A stretch of 5,855 bases of DNA from an uncultured Methanomethylovorans sp. (GCA_937968035.1 CALBTS010000896.1:1-5855); one strand, 5' to 3'; counted from the first letter of the stretch, positions 1 to 5,705 are shown. Notes: generated from the sequence alone by a model not told the origin. Numbers and translations are program-made.

Positions 1-45
1 CCACCGAGATCTACACTCTTTCCCTACACGACGCTCTTCCGATCT
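1..45 (+). other. Illumina P5/Read-1 adapter (not biological)
   Basis: The first 45 bases match the TruSeq universal (P5/Read 1) adapter, from CCACCGAGATCTACAC to CTCTTCCGATCT. The reverse complement of the same sequence ends the window. This is library sequence and should be trimmed; the insert begins at 46. Confidence 0.99.
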
Positions 46-96
46 AATAAGCATTACTGACGGGGATGGTGTAGAATGGACTAACAGGAGCAACCC

Positions 97-618
97 ATGC
101 CGAATACGCTTAAAAGTTTAATCCTCCACCAGATGACAGCAAGCCTCGACACCTTAAGATACTGTATTGAATTTTGCCCTGAAAGCGAGTGGCAAGCAGC
201 CCATAAGGATGCTCCGTTCTCACAAGTAGTCTTCCATACCCTCTTCTACACCGACTTTTATCTTGGACGTGACTCGGTGCCGTTTAAGGAGCAAGCATTC
301 CATGTTGGCCACAAGCACATCTTCTTAGACTATGAGGAGATGGAAAACAAGATCCCTCAGCAGCTTTACGAGAAAGATTTCTGCTTGGATTACCTCTCCC
401 ACTGCTATGCAAAGCTCAAAGCCACGGTTGAAGCAGAAACAGCAGACAGTTTATATGGCGAATCGGGCATCGATTTTAGGAAGATCAGCCGTGCAGAACT
501 GTATATCTATAACATGAGGCATATCCAGCATAACGCCGCTCAACTGGGACTCAGAATCCAGATGATCACCGGCAAAGAGATACCTTGGTTCAGCGGGGCG
601 AAAGCAATTTCCAAATAG
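97..618 (+). CDS. DinB-family putative metal-dependent protein
   Basis: This 173-residue protein looks like a member of the DinB/YfiT-type four-helix-bundle superfamily. These proteins hold a divalent metal with three histidines, and some act as thiol-dependent transferases, though most have no known substrate. Two family signatures are visible: the first-histidine helix VVFHTLFYTDFYLG (H47) and the late motif RHIQHNAAQLGLR (H142, H145), which together give the expected His triad. The length is typical. The ATG at 97 follows AGGAG at 86-90 with a 6-base gap, so the start is well supported. There is no signal peptide or membrane segment, so it is probably cytoplasmic. It stands alone on the host side of the tRNA scar and is probably resident chromosome rather than island cargo. 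The family call is firm; the reaction is unknown. Confidence 0.82.
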   Translation: MPNTLKSLILHQMTASLDTLRYCIEFCPESEWQAAHKDAPFSQVVFHTLFYTDFYLGRDSVPFKEQAFHVGHKHIFLDYEEMENKIPQQLYEKDFCLDYLSHCYAKLKATVEAETADSLYGESGIDFRKISRAELYIYNMRHIQHNAAQLGLRIQMITGKEIPWFSGAKAISK

Positions 619-695
619 AGGCAACGAGAATTAGTTAGATTCACATATTTTTAAGTCGGCTTTTCTGGGGGGCTATAAAGCATGTAACCTGCTAA

Positions 696-740
696 TGGAG
701 AATACCGGATTCGAACCGGTGACCTATTGATTGCGAATCA
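696..740 (-). tRNA. 3' half of a tRNA gene (att-site scar)
   Basis: Read on the minus strand, the segment folds as the 3' part of a tRNA. It has an anticodon loop TTCGCAA (apparent anticodon CGC, Ala-type), a 3' anticodon strand TCAAT, a 5-base variable loop AGGTC and a T arm ACCGG-TTCGAAT-CCGGT. The acceptor strand ATTCTCC and discriminator A follow. CCA is not encoded (TTA follows). The 5' anticodon strand should be ATTGA but reads CATGA, and no D arm or 5' acceptor strand (expected GGAGAAT) lies upstream. It is therefore not a working tRNA. Integrases that recombine in the anticodon arm leave exactly this 3' duplicate at the far end of an island. Isotype is tentative because the A3:U70 pair implied is not the usual Ala G3:U70. 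Confidence 0.8.
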
Positions 741-866
741 TGCTAATTCATTGCCATAAAGCGACATAGCATAACATAATGCTTGCTGTGACTAGATTTA
801 GCAGAAAAAAAATTTTGATAGGATTCCATCAGATGCCATGGTTTAGTATCAGACAAAGGGTAAAAA

Positions 867-902
867 AGTCACATTTTCAGTCACACGAGGTAAAGTAGTG
901 AC
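867..902 (+). promoter_or_regulatory. Candidate operator upstream of the WYL regulator
   Basis: AGTCACA occurs twice, at 867-873 and 879-885, with a 12-base period, and an inverted copy GTGAC lies at 898-902. The pair 880-884/898-902 forms GTCAC-N13-GTGAC. The cluster sits about 75 bases before the WYL start. A weak promoter overlaps it: GTCACA (868-873), 17 bases, TAAAGT (891-896). WYL regulators of defence islands (BrxR, CapW) bind dyads in their own promoters, so autoregulation is a reasonable inference. Nothing here proves binding. Confidence 0.35.
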
Positions 903-974
903 AAATATGGTCATTTCCCCTGGACGAAACGTTGGGGCTGAGCCATGCTGTAAAAGTCTATGGAGCGCGTTTAG

Positions 975-1997
975 ATGTATCATAATCTCATACAAGTGCT
1001 CGCCGCGGCTCGCTTGTTAAATCGACCTCATGGCGTTTCTACCCAAGAGGCAGCCGAGCGACTCGGCATCGATAAACGGAGCGTCTATCGTTTGTTTAAT
1101 AAGCTATCCGAACTTGGCTACCCTCTCTATTCAGACCCGGAACGAGGGCATCGGTATTACCTTACCGATCCCGGCTCCTCTCGAAACTGGTGGATTCCTT
1201 TACCTGTCGTCGAGTTCAGTCTAGAGGATCGCGTTCTACTCGATTGGATCTTTGAGAACGCCTCGCGTCAGCCGAGCCTCGAAGAACCAGTTAAGGAGCT
1301 TCGTAAGAAGCTGAGTTTCGTGGGAGCAGCGACCGGTTACGCCTTTGAACCCAAGGAAACCGGCGCAGGTACCAAGCCAAGCCGAGCGCTCTTGAGCGCC
1401 GCCGTGAACATACCGAAAGCGAGAGATGAACGCGTCGTCGAACGAATCGGGCTACTGACTAAAGCCATTACTGAAAGAATAGTCTGCGAAGTATCCTACG
1501 AGTCGCGCGAGTGCGGCGAGGTAAAAACCTATCATATGAATCCCCTCCGACTCTTCGAGTCGGAGGGCGGGTTGTACGTCTTCGTTCAAGTCAAACGGCA
1601 TGGTACGATACGCATCTTGGCCATTGAGCGAATTCGGGATCTATCCATGCTTGATGAGACCTTTTCCTGGCCGAAGGATTTCAACCCCGACATGATACTA
1701 TCTGATCCATTCGGCATCATCCAAGGGAAGCGCTTCCAGGTATCCGTTCGATTTAGCGAGGATCAAGCACCATATATCAAGGGTCGATCATGGCCGGACG
1801 GGTACCAACTGCTAGATAATGATGACGGTAGCCTAACCATGCGTTTTGAAACGGGTGCGTTGTTCGGCTTGACGCGGTGGATACTGAGCTGGGGCAGATC
1901 AGCTACCGTATTGGAGCCATCCTGGTTATGCGACTATATTCGAGACGAACTTAAATTGGCGCTCGACTTTTATGGCATCGGTGAGGAACATTCCTAA
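975..1997 (+). CDS. WYL-domain transcriptional regulator
   Basis: This 340-residue protein has the layout of a WYL transcription factor. It starts with a winged helix-turn-helix (about 1-64) with VSTQEAAERLGIDKRSVYRL as the recognition region and a wing around RGHRYYL. A linker follows, then a WYL domain (about 165-228) and a C-terminal WCX-like domain (about 253-331). In the WYL core, NPLRLFESEGGLYVFV (189-204) aligns with the usual PYGLVxRxGxWYLVG, so the Trp-Tyr-Leu signature is reduced to Leu-Tyr-Val. The later IRILAIERI (212-220) matches the conserved R/L-DRI strand. The family controls DNA-damage and phage-defence genes and is thought to sense nucleic-acid ligands. GGAG at 962-965 supports the ATG. 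Its stop overlaps the next start (TAATG), so it is translationally coupled to the exonuclease. It probably represses this operon. Confidence 0.9.
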   Translation: MYHNLIQVLAAARLLNRPHGVSTQEAAERLGIDKRSVYRLFNKLSELGYPLYSDPERGHRYYLTDPGSSRNWWIPLPVVEFSLEDRVLLDWIFENASRQPSLEEPVKELRKKLSFVGAATGYAFEPKETGAGTKPSRALLSAAVNIPKARDERVVERIGLLTKAITERIVCEVSYESRECGEVKTYHMNPLRLFESEGGLYVFVQVKRHGTIRILAIERIRDLSMLDETFSWPKDFNPDMILSDPFGIIQGKRFQVSVRFSEDQAPYIKGRSWPDGYQLLDNDDGSLTMRFETGALFGLTRWILSWGRSATVLEPSWLCDYIRDELKLALDFYGIGEEHS

Positions 1998-2509
1998 TGA
2001 ACATGGACTTTTGCGCTATTGATTTTGAGACGGCGAACTATGACAGAGCTAGCGCTTGCTCAGTCGCTATCGTCAAGGTGCGGGACGGTGCTATCGTCGA
2101 CGAGATGTATTCGTTCATAAATCAATCTGAGCTTTACTTCCTACCGGCCTTTATCGATATACACGGCATAACAGCACAGGATACCGCTGCCTGGCCAAAT
2201 TTTAAAGCCTTATGGCCATGCATCAAGGATTTTATCCAAGACGATGAGCTTTGCGCACATAATGCCTCATTTGATCGAGCCGTCCTCGATGCCATGTTGT
2301 TACGAAACATTATCAACGCCCCAACACCTGTTTTTACCTGTAGCCTAGCGCAAGCGAGAAAAGCATGGCCGCATTTCGATCGATATTCTCTTGATGTGCT
2401 TTCAGCCAAGTTTAGTATTTCTCTGCATCATCACGATGCTTTATCAGATGCACGTGCATGCGCCATTATTTCAACCATGGCACGAAAGATTCTATCCGGG
2501 CATTGTTAA
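1997..2509 (+). CDS. DEDDh 3'-5' exonuclease (DnaQ/epsilon-like)
   Basis: This 170-residue protein is almost entirely an RNase T/DnaQ-type exonuclease domain. Exo I is FCAIDFETA (D9, E11), Exo II is LCAHNASFDRAVL (D93) and Exo III is HDALSDARA (H146, D151). All five DEDDh residues are present, so two-metal 3'-5' hydrolysis of DNA or RNA is expected. The closest style is the proofreading subunit of DNA polymerase III or the PolC-embedded exonuclease, with no added domain. The ATG at 1997 overlaps the WYL stop (TAATG); a second in-frame ATG lies at 2003. Coupling to the regulator and placement ahead of a polymerase III alpha-like gene suggest a functional set. Substrate is inferred only from family. 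Confidence 0.9.
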   Translation: MNMDFCAIDFETANYDRASACSVAIVKVRDGAIVDEMYSFINQSELYFLPAFIDIHGITAQDTAAWPNFKALWPCIKDFIQDDELCAHNASFDRAVLDAMLLRNIINAPTPVFTCSLAQARKAWPHFDRYSLDVLSAKFSISLHHHDALSDARACAIISTMARKILSGHC

Positions 2510-2591
2510 TCATATAAAATCGTGACGTCTTCTCTTTTTTATTGGCAGTGTACTAGCCAAATTCAATCCCCTACTTATCTGGTGACCGATT

Positions 2592-2825
2592 ATGTCACTT
2601 CCTCAAGTTAACCTACTCCATAGAGAAAGCCCGATGAAAACCAGCTTTGCACTAGATACTCTTATTATCTCAGCAATCAAATATCTCAAAAAGGATGTCT
2701 TGAATAAGTCTATATATGATTTGTCATGGTTGTTTATTAGACGATTAACCAGCAATATAGATCTTCAAACATTATGGCAATGGCTTTCTGCAACAATTAG
2801 TTCTACAGCTGCAAGACCTATATAA
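2592..2825 (+). CDS. Small hypothetical protein (77 aa), uncertain
   Basis: An open frame of 77 codons fills the gap between the exonuclease and polymerase-like genes on the same strand. The ATG at 2592 has GGTGA six bases upstream; an internal ATG at 2634 would give 63 residues. The product is not recognised. It is mostly predicted helix (the stretches ALDTLIISAIKYLKK and IYDLSWLFIRRL are amphipathic), with no cysteine cluster, signal peptide or clear membrane span. It ends 22 bases before the next ATG. Position and strand favour a real small gene; lack of a known family and its short length leave chance or a decayed remnant possible. Confidence 0.4.
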   Translation: MSLPQVNLLHRESPMKTSFALDTLIISAIKYLKKDVLNKSIYDLSWLFIRRLTSNIDLQTLWQWLSATISSTAARPI

Positions 2826-2836
2826 GCATCTATAAC

Positions 2837-2842
2837 GAGGAG
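2837..2842 (+). promoter_or_regulatory. Ribosome binding site of the polymerase-like gene
   Basis: GAGGAG lies five bases before the ATG at 2848. This strong site fixes the start at the linker that in full DnaE joins the PHP domain to the palm. The missing N-terminal domain is therefore a genuine feature of this gene rather than a wrong start choice. Confidence 0.7.
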
Positions 2843-2847
2843 ATACC

Positions 2848-4011
2848 ATGAAAAACTGGACTGGCATTACTGAAGAAAAGGCGCATGAATATCTAAAGGA
2901 TGCCATATCGAACAATATCTCAAGCTACTATCCCGATTTATTGAATTCAGTACTAATGCGGATAAATCATGAACTCGCGATAGTAAACACTAAAAAGTTA
3001 TCTGCCGAATTCTTATTCTTCTCCGATCTAGTTAAGACCATCAACTCATTAAATATTCAAATATCTTTGGGTTGCGGAAGCGCACCTAGCAGCATCATCT
3101 GCTACCTTCTCGGTATAACCAACATAGATCCCATCTATCATGAATTATGGTTTGAGCGTTTCTGCAATCCATTACAGGAAAGCAATCCAGATATAATTTT
3201 AGAAATTGAAACAGGTCGCCGTAACGACATTTTTGATGAGATTATAGATATGTATGGGCAAGATCAAGCTACTTTATTATATCGTGATCAGGGGAACGGA
3301 TATCAAGAACCATATATCGCATTACATGGCGTTCTTGATGAGGCAATTTCTATACAGCTCGTAGAATGCGATTCACTAAAGCATTTTTCTATTGATCATA
3401 ATGAAACCTTATCCTTATTTAATAACATAAAGAGTTTATCAAAGATCGATCCAAGTTTTTTTAAAAAAAGCATACAGAATCAACATAATTTCGTTAGTGC
3501 TTCGGAGAATTTATTTACCATTAACAGTTTTAATGATTTGGTTTTATTTATCGCTCTTAATGCAAATGATAACATTGATATGTTGAAGGCTATCTCTCAT
3601 AAGCGAACTTTAAATGAGATTAAGGATGAGACTCTTCACTATTTATCTCCTAGAGAATGGAGACCAGTGAGACATATCCCTGACTGGTATATTGATGCTA
3701 TGACCTCCGTGGTTGGCCAGACACAAAATTTCATTATATATCAGGAACAGATCATTCAGATCTTTCATGACATATATGGTCTATCTAGAAACGAAGCTGA
3801 TTTAGCAAGGAGGGTTTTAATGAAAAACCACGGCAACGTAATCAATACCCTAGAACTCAAATGCAGATCATATGCAAAAGCAAAGCAGCTACCGATGGAT
3901 GAACATGAATCCCTTTTTTATACAATACAAAACTCAGCGTCGCAAACTTATTCAAAGTCTCACTTTACCGGTAAGGCTCTTACGTCTATGGTAATTGCTT
4001 CTAACAAGTAA
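2848..4011 (+). CDS. DNA polymerase III alpha-like palm-fingers protein, catalytically degenerate
   Basis: This 387-residue protein matches only the central part of C-family replicases (DnaE about 1100 residues). RINHELAIVNTK (38-49) corresponds to the RLEYEL-V helix before the palm. LGCGSAPSSIICYLLGITNI (74-93) corresponds to GRGSAAGSLVAYLLGITDI. FERFCNPLQESNPDI (102-116) corresponds to FERFLNPERVSMPDI. IIYQEQIIQI (296-305), ADLARRVLMKN (317-327) and YSKSHFTGKAL (368-378) correspond to the fingers motifs YQEQVMQIA, ADLLRRAMGKK and FNKSHAAAYA. It stops there, with no PHP, HhH, beta-clamp or OB parts. The PDIDxD motif reads PDIILE (114-119): D115 is kept, the second Asp is Ile117 and the third position is Glu119. 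GRGS is GCGS. D175 (VECDSL) may be the remaining catalytic Asp. Synthesis is doubtful; DNA or nucleotide binding, or interference with a replicase, is possible. It lies downstream of the exonuclease on the same strand. Confidence 0.8.
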   Translation: MKNWTGITEEKAHEYLKDAISNNISSYYPDLLNSVLMRINHELAIVNTKKLSAEFLFFSDLVKTINSLNIQISLGCGSAPSSIICYLLGITNIDPIYHELWFERFCNPLQESNPDIILEIETGRRNDIFDEIIDMYGQDQATLLYRDQGNGYQEPYIALHGVLDEAISIQLVECDSLKHFSIDHNETLSLFNNIKSLSKIDPSFFKKSIQNQHNFVSASENLFTINSFNDLVLFIALNANDNIDMLKAISHKRTLNEIKDETLHYLSPREWRPVRHIPDWYIDAMTSVVGQTQNFIIYQEQIIQIFHDIYGLSRNEADLARRVLMKNHGNVINTLELKCRSYAKAKQLPMDEHESLFYTIQNSASQTYSKSHFTGKALTSMVIASNK

Positions 4012-4020
4012 TCAATCTTT

Positions 4021-4176
4021 CTAGAACAAACCCATTCGCATATACTCAGTTTGGTTTTTAGGAAAATGATTATTTTTCGTCCAACCTTCTTGTACTAAAT
4101 CAGACTCGATATGTTGTCTTGCCGCAAGTGCCGCATCATCACCCCTGTATACCGGACGCTCAACACAGCAGCTTAA
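4021..4176 (-). pseudogene. Coding remnant downstream of fic, unidentified
   Basis: A 51-codon stretch without stops runs from 4176 to a TAG at 4021-4023 on the minus strand, in a different frame from fic. It looks protein-like: RGDDAALAARQHIESDL followed by VQEGWTKNNHFPKN and ending YMRMGLF. It has no start codon with a ribosome binding site, and a TAG at 4177-4179 closes it upstream. Its codons are richer in G+C than those of fic. It may be the C-terminus of a longer fic product separated by a deletion and frame change, or the tail of another lost gene. No family was recognised. Confidence 0.3.
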
Positions 4177-4195
4177 CTATAAAACCTGGCGAAAA

Positions 4196-4534
4196 CTATC
4201 TTGACAGATTCCGCTTATTTCCATCCCTAAATCCATGTTTTTTTACTATTCCTAAAAACAAGGTAGCACAAAGTTCGATATCAGTAGCATATTTTTTCTT
4301 ACCAGCATACTCGGTAAACTGTCTTGTGAAGGCAGATCCGATCATATTTGGGTTCAATACTCCATAAAATGATGATGAACCTTTCGACTCAAAATAGTCG
4401 CATATTAAATAATGTGCTTTCAAAAATGTATCCACATTTATGATGTTTTTATTTTGAGCAGTCAATTCAAACATATTAAAGAATTTCCTTGAATATTCAT
4501 AATCTTCACGTAAATGCTGGCCGGCATGTTTCAT
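4196..4534 (-). pseudogene. Fic-family protein, truncated after the catalytic motif
   Basis: The minus-strand product is about 112 residues and carries a Fic/Doc-type core: LKAHYLICDYF, GVLNPNMIGSAFTRQF, ELCATLFLGIVKKHGFRDGN, then KRNLSR and stop. The motif HGFRDGNKR fits the Fic signature HxFx(D/E)GNxxR. Intact enzymes transfer AMP or another phosphate-containing group from a nucleotide to a protein; the His is catalytic. Fic proteins normally continue with at least one helix after the motif (for example GNKRTALLAA), and relatives with this N-terminal style run much longer. Here the frame ends four residues after the motif, so it is probably broken. The open frame could begin at 4549, but AGGGG sits just before the ATGATG at 4537-4532, favouring 4534 or 4537. 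No antitoxin gene is evident beside it. Confidence 0.72.
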
Positions 4535-4573
4535 CATTTCCCCTTTCATGCACTATTTCGTCGTGTTACAAGG

Positions 4574-4602
4574 ATCGTACTATACAGCTATTATGTACTC
4601 AA
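4574..4602 (-). promoter_or_regulatory. Possible sigma70-type promoter for fic
   Basis: On the minus strand TTGAGT (4602-4597) and TACGAT (4579-4574) are separated by 17 bases, each matching four of six consensus positions. It lies about 40 bases before the preferred fic start. In AT-rich DNA such matches arise by chance, so this is only a candidate. Confidence 0.3.
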
Positions 4603-4679
4603 GAAAGAATGATACTTAAATAGTTATAATCTTTAATATAGTATATGCGCATGGTACATTCGCAAAAGGCAATACATTT

Positions 4680-4880
4680 CTAAGCATTACTACCTGGAGC
4701 TTCTTTAAAATGAGTTATGTCGATATGATTTTCAATAATTTTACTCCATTCACTCCACCAAAACTAGCCATTTGCTTGTTTTATTGCGATACAGTTTATT
4801 GTTCTATGATGGCAATTTAAACTAATTTTACTATGGTAAGTATTCCCTATTTTCGTACGATCTATAACTATCAACTGCAT
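4680..4880 (-). pseudogene. 66-codon ORF with an in-frame amber stop
   Basis: On the minus strand an ATG at 4880-4878 follows AAGGAGAT. It opens 38 codons (MQLIVIDRTKIG, then NTYHSKISLNCHH, then IAIKQANG) to a TAG at 4766-4764. The same frame resumes at once for 27 codons, beginning FWWSEWSKIIENHIDI and ending HFKEAPGSNA, to a TAG at 4682-4680. Both halves look like one small folded protein with beta strands and then a helix. The simplest reading is a small gene with a nonsense mutation; alternatives are a 38-residue protein or amber readthrough. The ATG is only two bases from the AGGAG; a TTG two codons later is better spaced. The family is not recognised. It lies 94 bases downstream of the glycosylase-like gene. 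Confidence 0.4.
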
Positions 4881-4943
4881 ATCTCCTTAACATACTTTCA
4901 TATATTTCTAGCAGAAACGACCATAAAAACACTCCCATATTAA

Positions 4944-4961
4944 CAAGTATTAAAATACTTG
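4944..4961 (-). terminator. AT-rich palindrome, possible weak terminator
   Basis: CAAGTATTAAAATACTTG is a perfect 18-base dyad that can form a 7-bp stem with a 4-base loop. It starts about 14 bases after the stop of the glycosylase-like gene. The stem has only two G-C pairs and no run of five or more T follows on either strand, so termination would be weak; a protein-binding site is equally possible. Confidence 0.35.
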
Positions 4962-4974
4962 CTAATTTATTAAT

Positions 4975-5637
4975 TCAATACTTCTTCAATAATTCTACTA
5001 CCCCATTTTTATTGATTATTTTAGAGAAAATTCTTTTGTATCCTATAACGGAGGTCTGGCTTCTAATAGTATACTCACATAAATCATTCTGCCACGCCAG
5101 TTCGATATCAAAATACTCTGCAATTTTCCTGGCCGGATATTCACCTTCACAAATGATACACTTAGGATCAATCAACTCGATCAATTGCGTTATCCATTCC
5201 TGTGCTTTTATAGGAATATTGATGTCGTATTTTTCTTGTAAGATTCCCTGAAGCTGAAATAAATCTTTCCGATTCGATGTAACCAAGAAGTTAATATTAA
5301 TCTTTATTGATTTATTTAAATCATTAAACTTATTTGCCTTTTTAAATACTGCTTTCGTGTCTTTTGTATATACCCACCTGTATTCATAATATTTAGATAC
5401 ATCAGAGTAATCTATATCTTTAATTTTATATTTAATACCTGTACCTCTATAAAAATTAGTCCCAAGGTTAAATCCTATAAATAAATATGAAGGTCTAAAT
5501 GTTAACTCGGATAACCAGACAGAGAACCCTTTAAGTAACTCATATTCAACCGAAGTAGGTTCTATAGCCTCAAGTATCCTATTTTTTACGCTGTTGATAT
5601 CATTGATAATACTATCATATTGAATTCCAAGCGACAT
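4975..5637 (-). CDS. Putative uracil-DNA-glycosylase-superfamily protein
   Basis: This 220-residue protein has the alpha/beta pattern of the UDG superfamily. A buried strand leads into the loop SYLFIGFNLGTNF (50-62), in which GFNLG (55-59, N57) aligns with the water-activating GINPG/GMNPG loops of MUG and SMUG enzymes. A late strand and helix IDPKCIICEGEYPARKIAEY (156-175) matches the conserved 'P..II..G..A' element that precedes the DNA-intercalating region. A middle strand, IKININFLVTSNRKD (111-125), and an acidic-aromatic insert around 65-90 are particular to this group. Family enzymes excise damaged or modified bases; Brig1, known for removing glucosylated hydroxymethylcytosine from phage T4 DNA, is a defence precedent. 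AAGGAGA six bases before the ATG makes the start secure. Codons are very AT-rich compared with the WYL gene. Membership is inferred from motifs; the substrate is unknown. Confidence 0.55.
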   Translation of the reverse strand: MSLGIQYDSIINDINSVKNRILEAIEPTSVEYELLKGFSVWLSELTFRPSYLFIGFNLGTNFYRGTGIKYKIKDIDYSDVSKYYEYRWVYTKDTKAVFKKANKFNDLNKSIKININFLVTSNRKDLFQLQGILQEKYDINIPIKAQEWITQLIELIDPKCIICEGEYPARKIAEYFDIELAWQNDLCEYTIRSQTSVIGYKRIFSKIINKNGVVELLKKY

Positions 5638-5683
5638 TATTATCTCCTTCTTATACCAGGATTCATCAAGAATTAACTAGAAC

Positions 5684-5705
5684 ATAATACAGTGTCGTAA
5701 ACACT
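5684..5705 (-). promoter_or_regulatory. Candidate promoter and operator of the glycosylase-like gene
   Basis: On the minus strand a -10-like TATTAT (5689-5684) lies about 50 bases before the start codon. Directly upstream of it is the perfect dyad AGTGT-N5-ACACT (5705-5691), which would fall in the promoter spacer, a usual operator position. A further AGTGTCA half-site occurs at 5724-5730. No good -35 is visible at 17 bases, as is common in activator-dependent or repressed promoters. Confidence 0.35.

Larger units (their letters stand above)
619..974. other. Intergenic junction between host and island
   Basis: No protein gene is seen in these 356 bases. They hold the tRNA 3' fragment (696-740), a short inverted repeat AGCAT-N6-ATGCT (768-783) just inside the inferred element end, and a cluster of GTCAC/GTGAC half-sites (868-902) ahead of the WYL gene. 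No convincing hairpin terminator follows the DinB gene. The small inverted repeat near the junction could be an integrase arm site, but nothing proves this. Confidence 0.5.
4550..4974. other. AT-rich interval between fic and the glycosylase-like gene
   Basis: This interval of about 425 bases has no long gene. It contains a possible fic promoter near its low-coordinate end, a 66-codon minus-strand frame split by one amber codon (4680-4880), and an 18-base palindrome (4944-4961). A 36-codon plus-strand frame at 4710-4820 overlaps the minus-strand frame and has only a distant GGAG; I treat it as noise. No transposase or tRNA was seen. Confidence 0.45.

Noticed and set aside
54..77. TTACTG and TAGAAT before the DinB gene as a promoter
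   Set aside because: The 12-base spacing is too short for a sigma70-type promoter.
690..747. TGCTAAT at 690-696 and 741-747 flanking the tRNA half, as a possible target duplication
   Set aside because: Seven bases is too short to separate from chance, and tRNA-type integrases do not make such duplications.
2134..2409. Minus-strand open frame of 91 codons inside the exonuclease gene
   Set aside because: It is a shadow of a gene with all five DEDDh residues.
2541..2562. Inverted repeat TTGGC-N9-GCCAA after the exonuclease gene as a terminator
   Set aside because: The stem is only 5 bp with a large loop, and the T run lies before it on the plus strand, so it would not terminate the operon.
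4119..4367. Plus-strand open frame of 82 codons over the fic region
   Set aside because: It is antisense to a recognisable Fic domain, with no ribosome binding site or protein features.
48..4691. Eleven-base repeat TAAGCATTACT at 48-58 and 4681-4691
   Set aside because: A few exact 11-base matches are expected by chance in a window of this size, and neither copy adjoins a mobile-element gene.
4710..4820. Plus-strand 36-codon frame with cysteines
   Set aside because: It overlaps the better minus-strand frame, its GGAG is ten bases away, and its composition looks like antisense of coding sequence.
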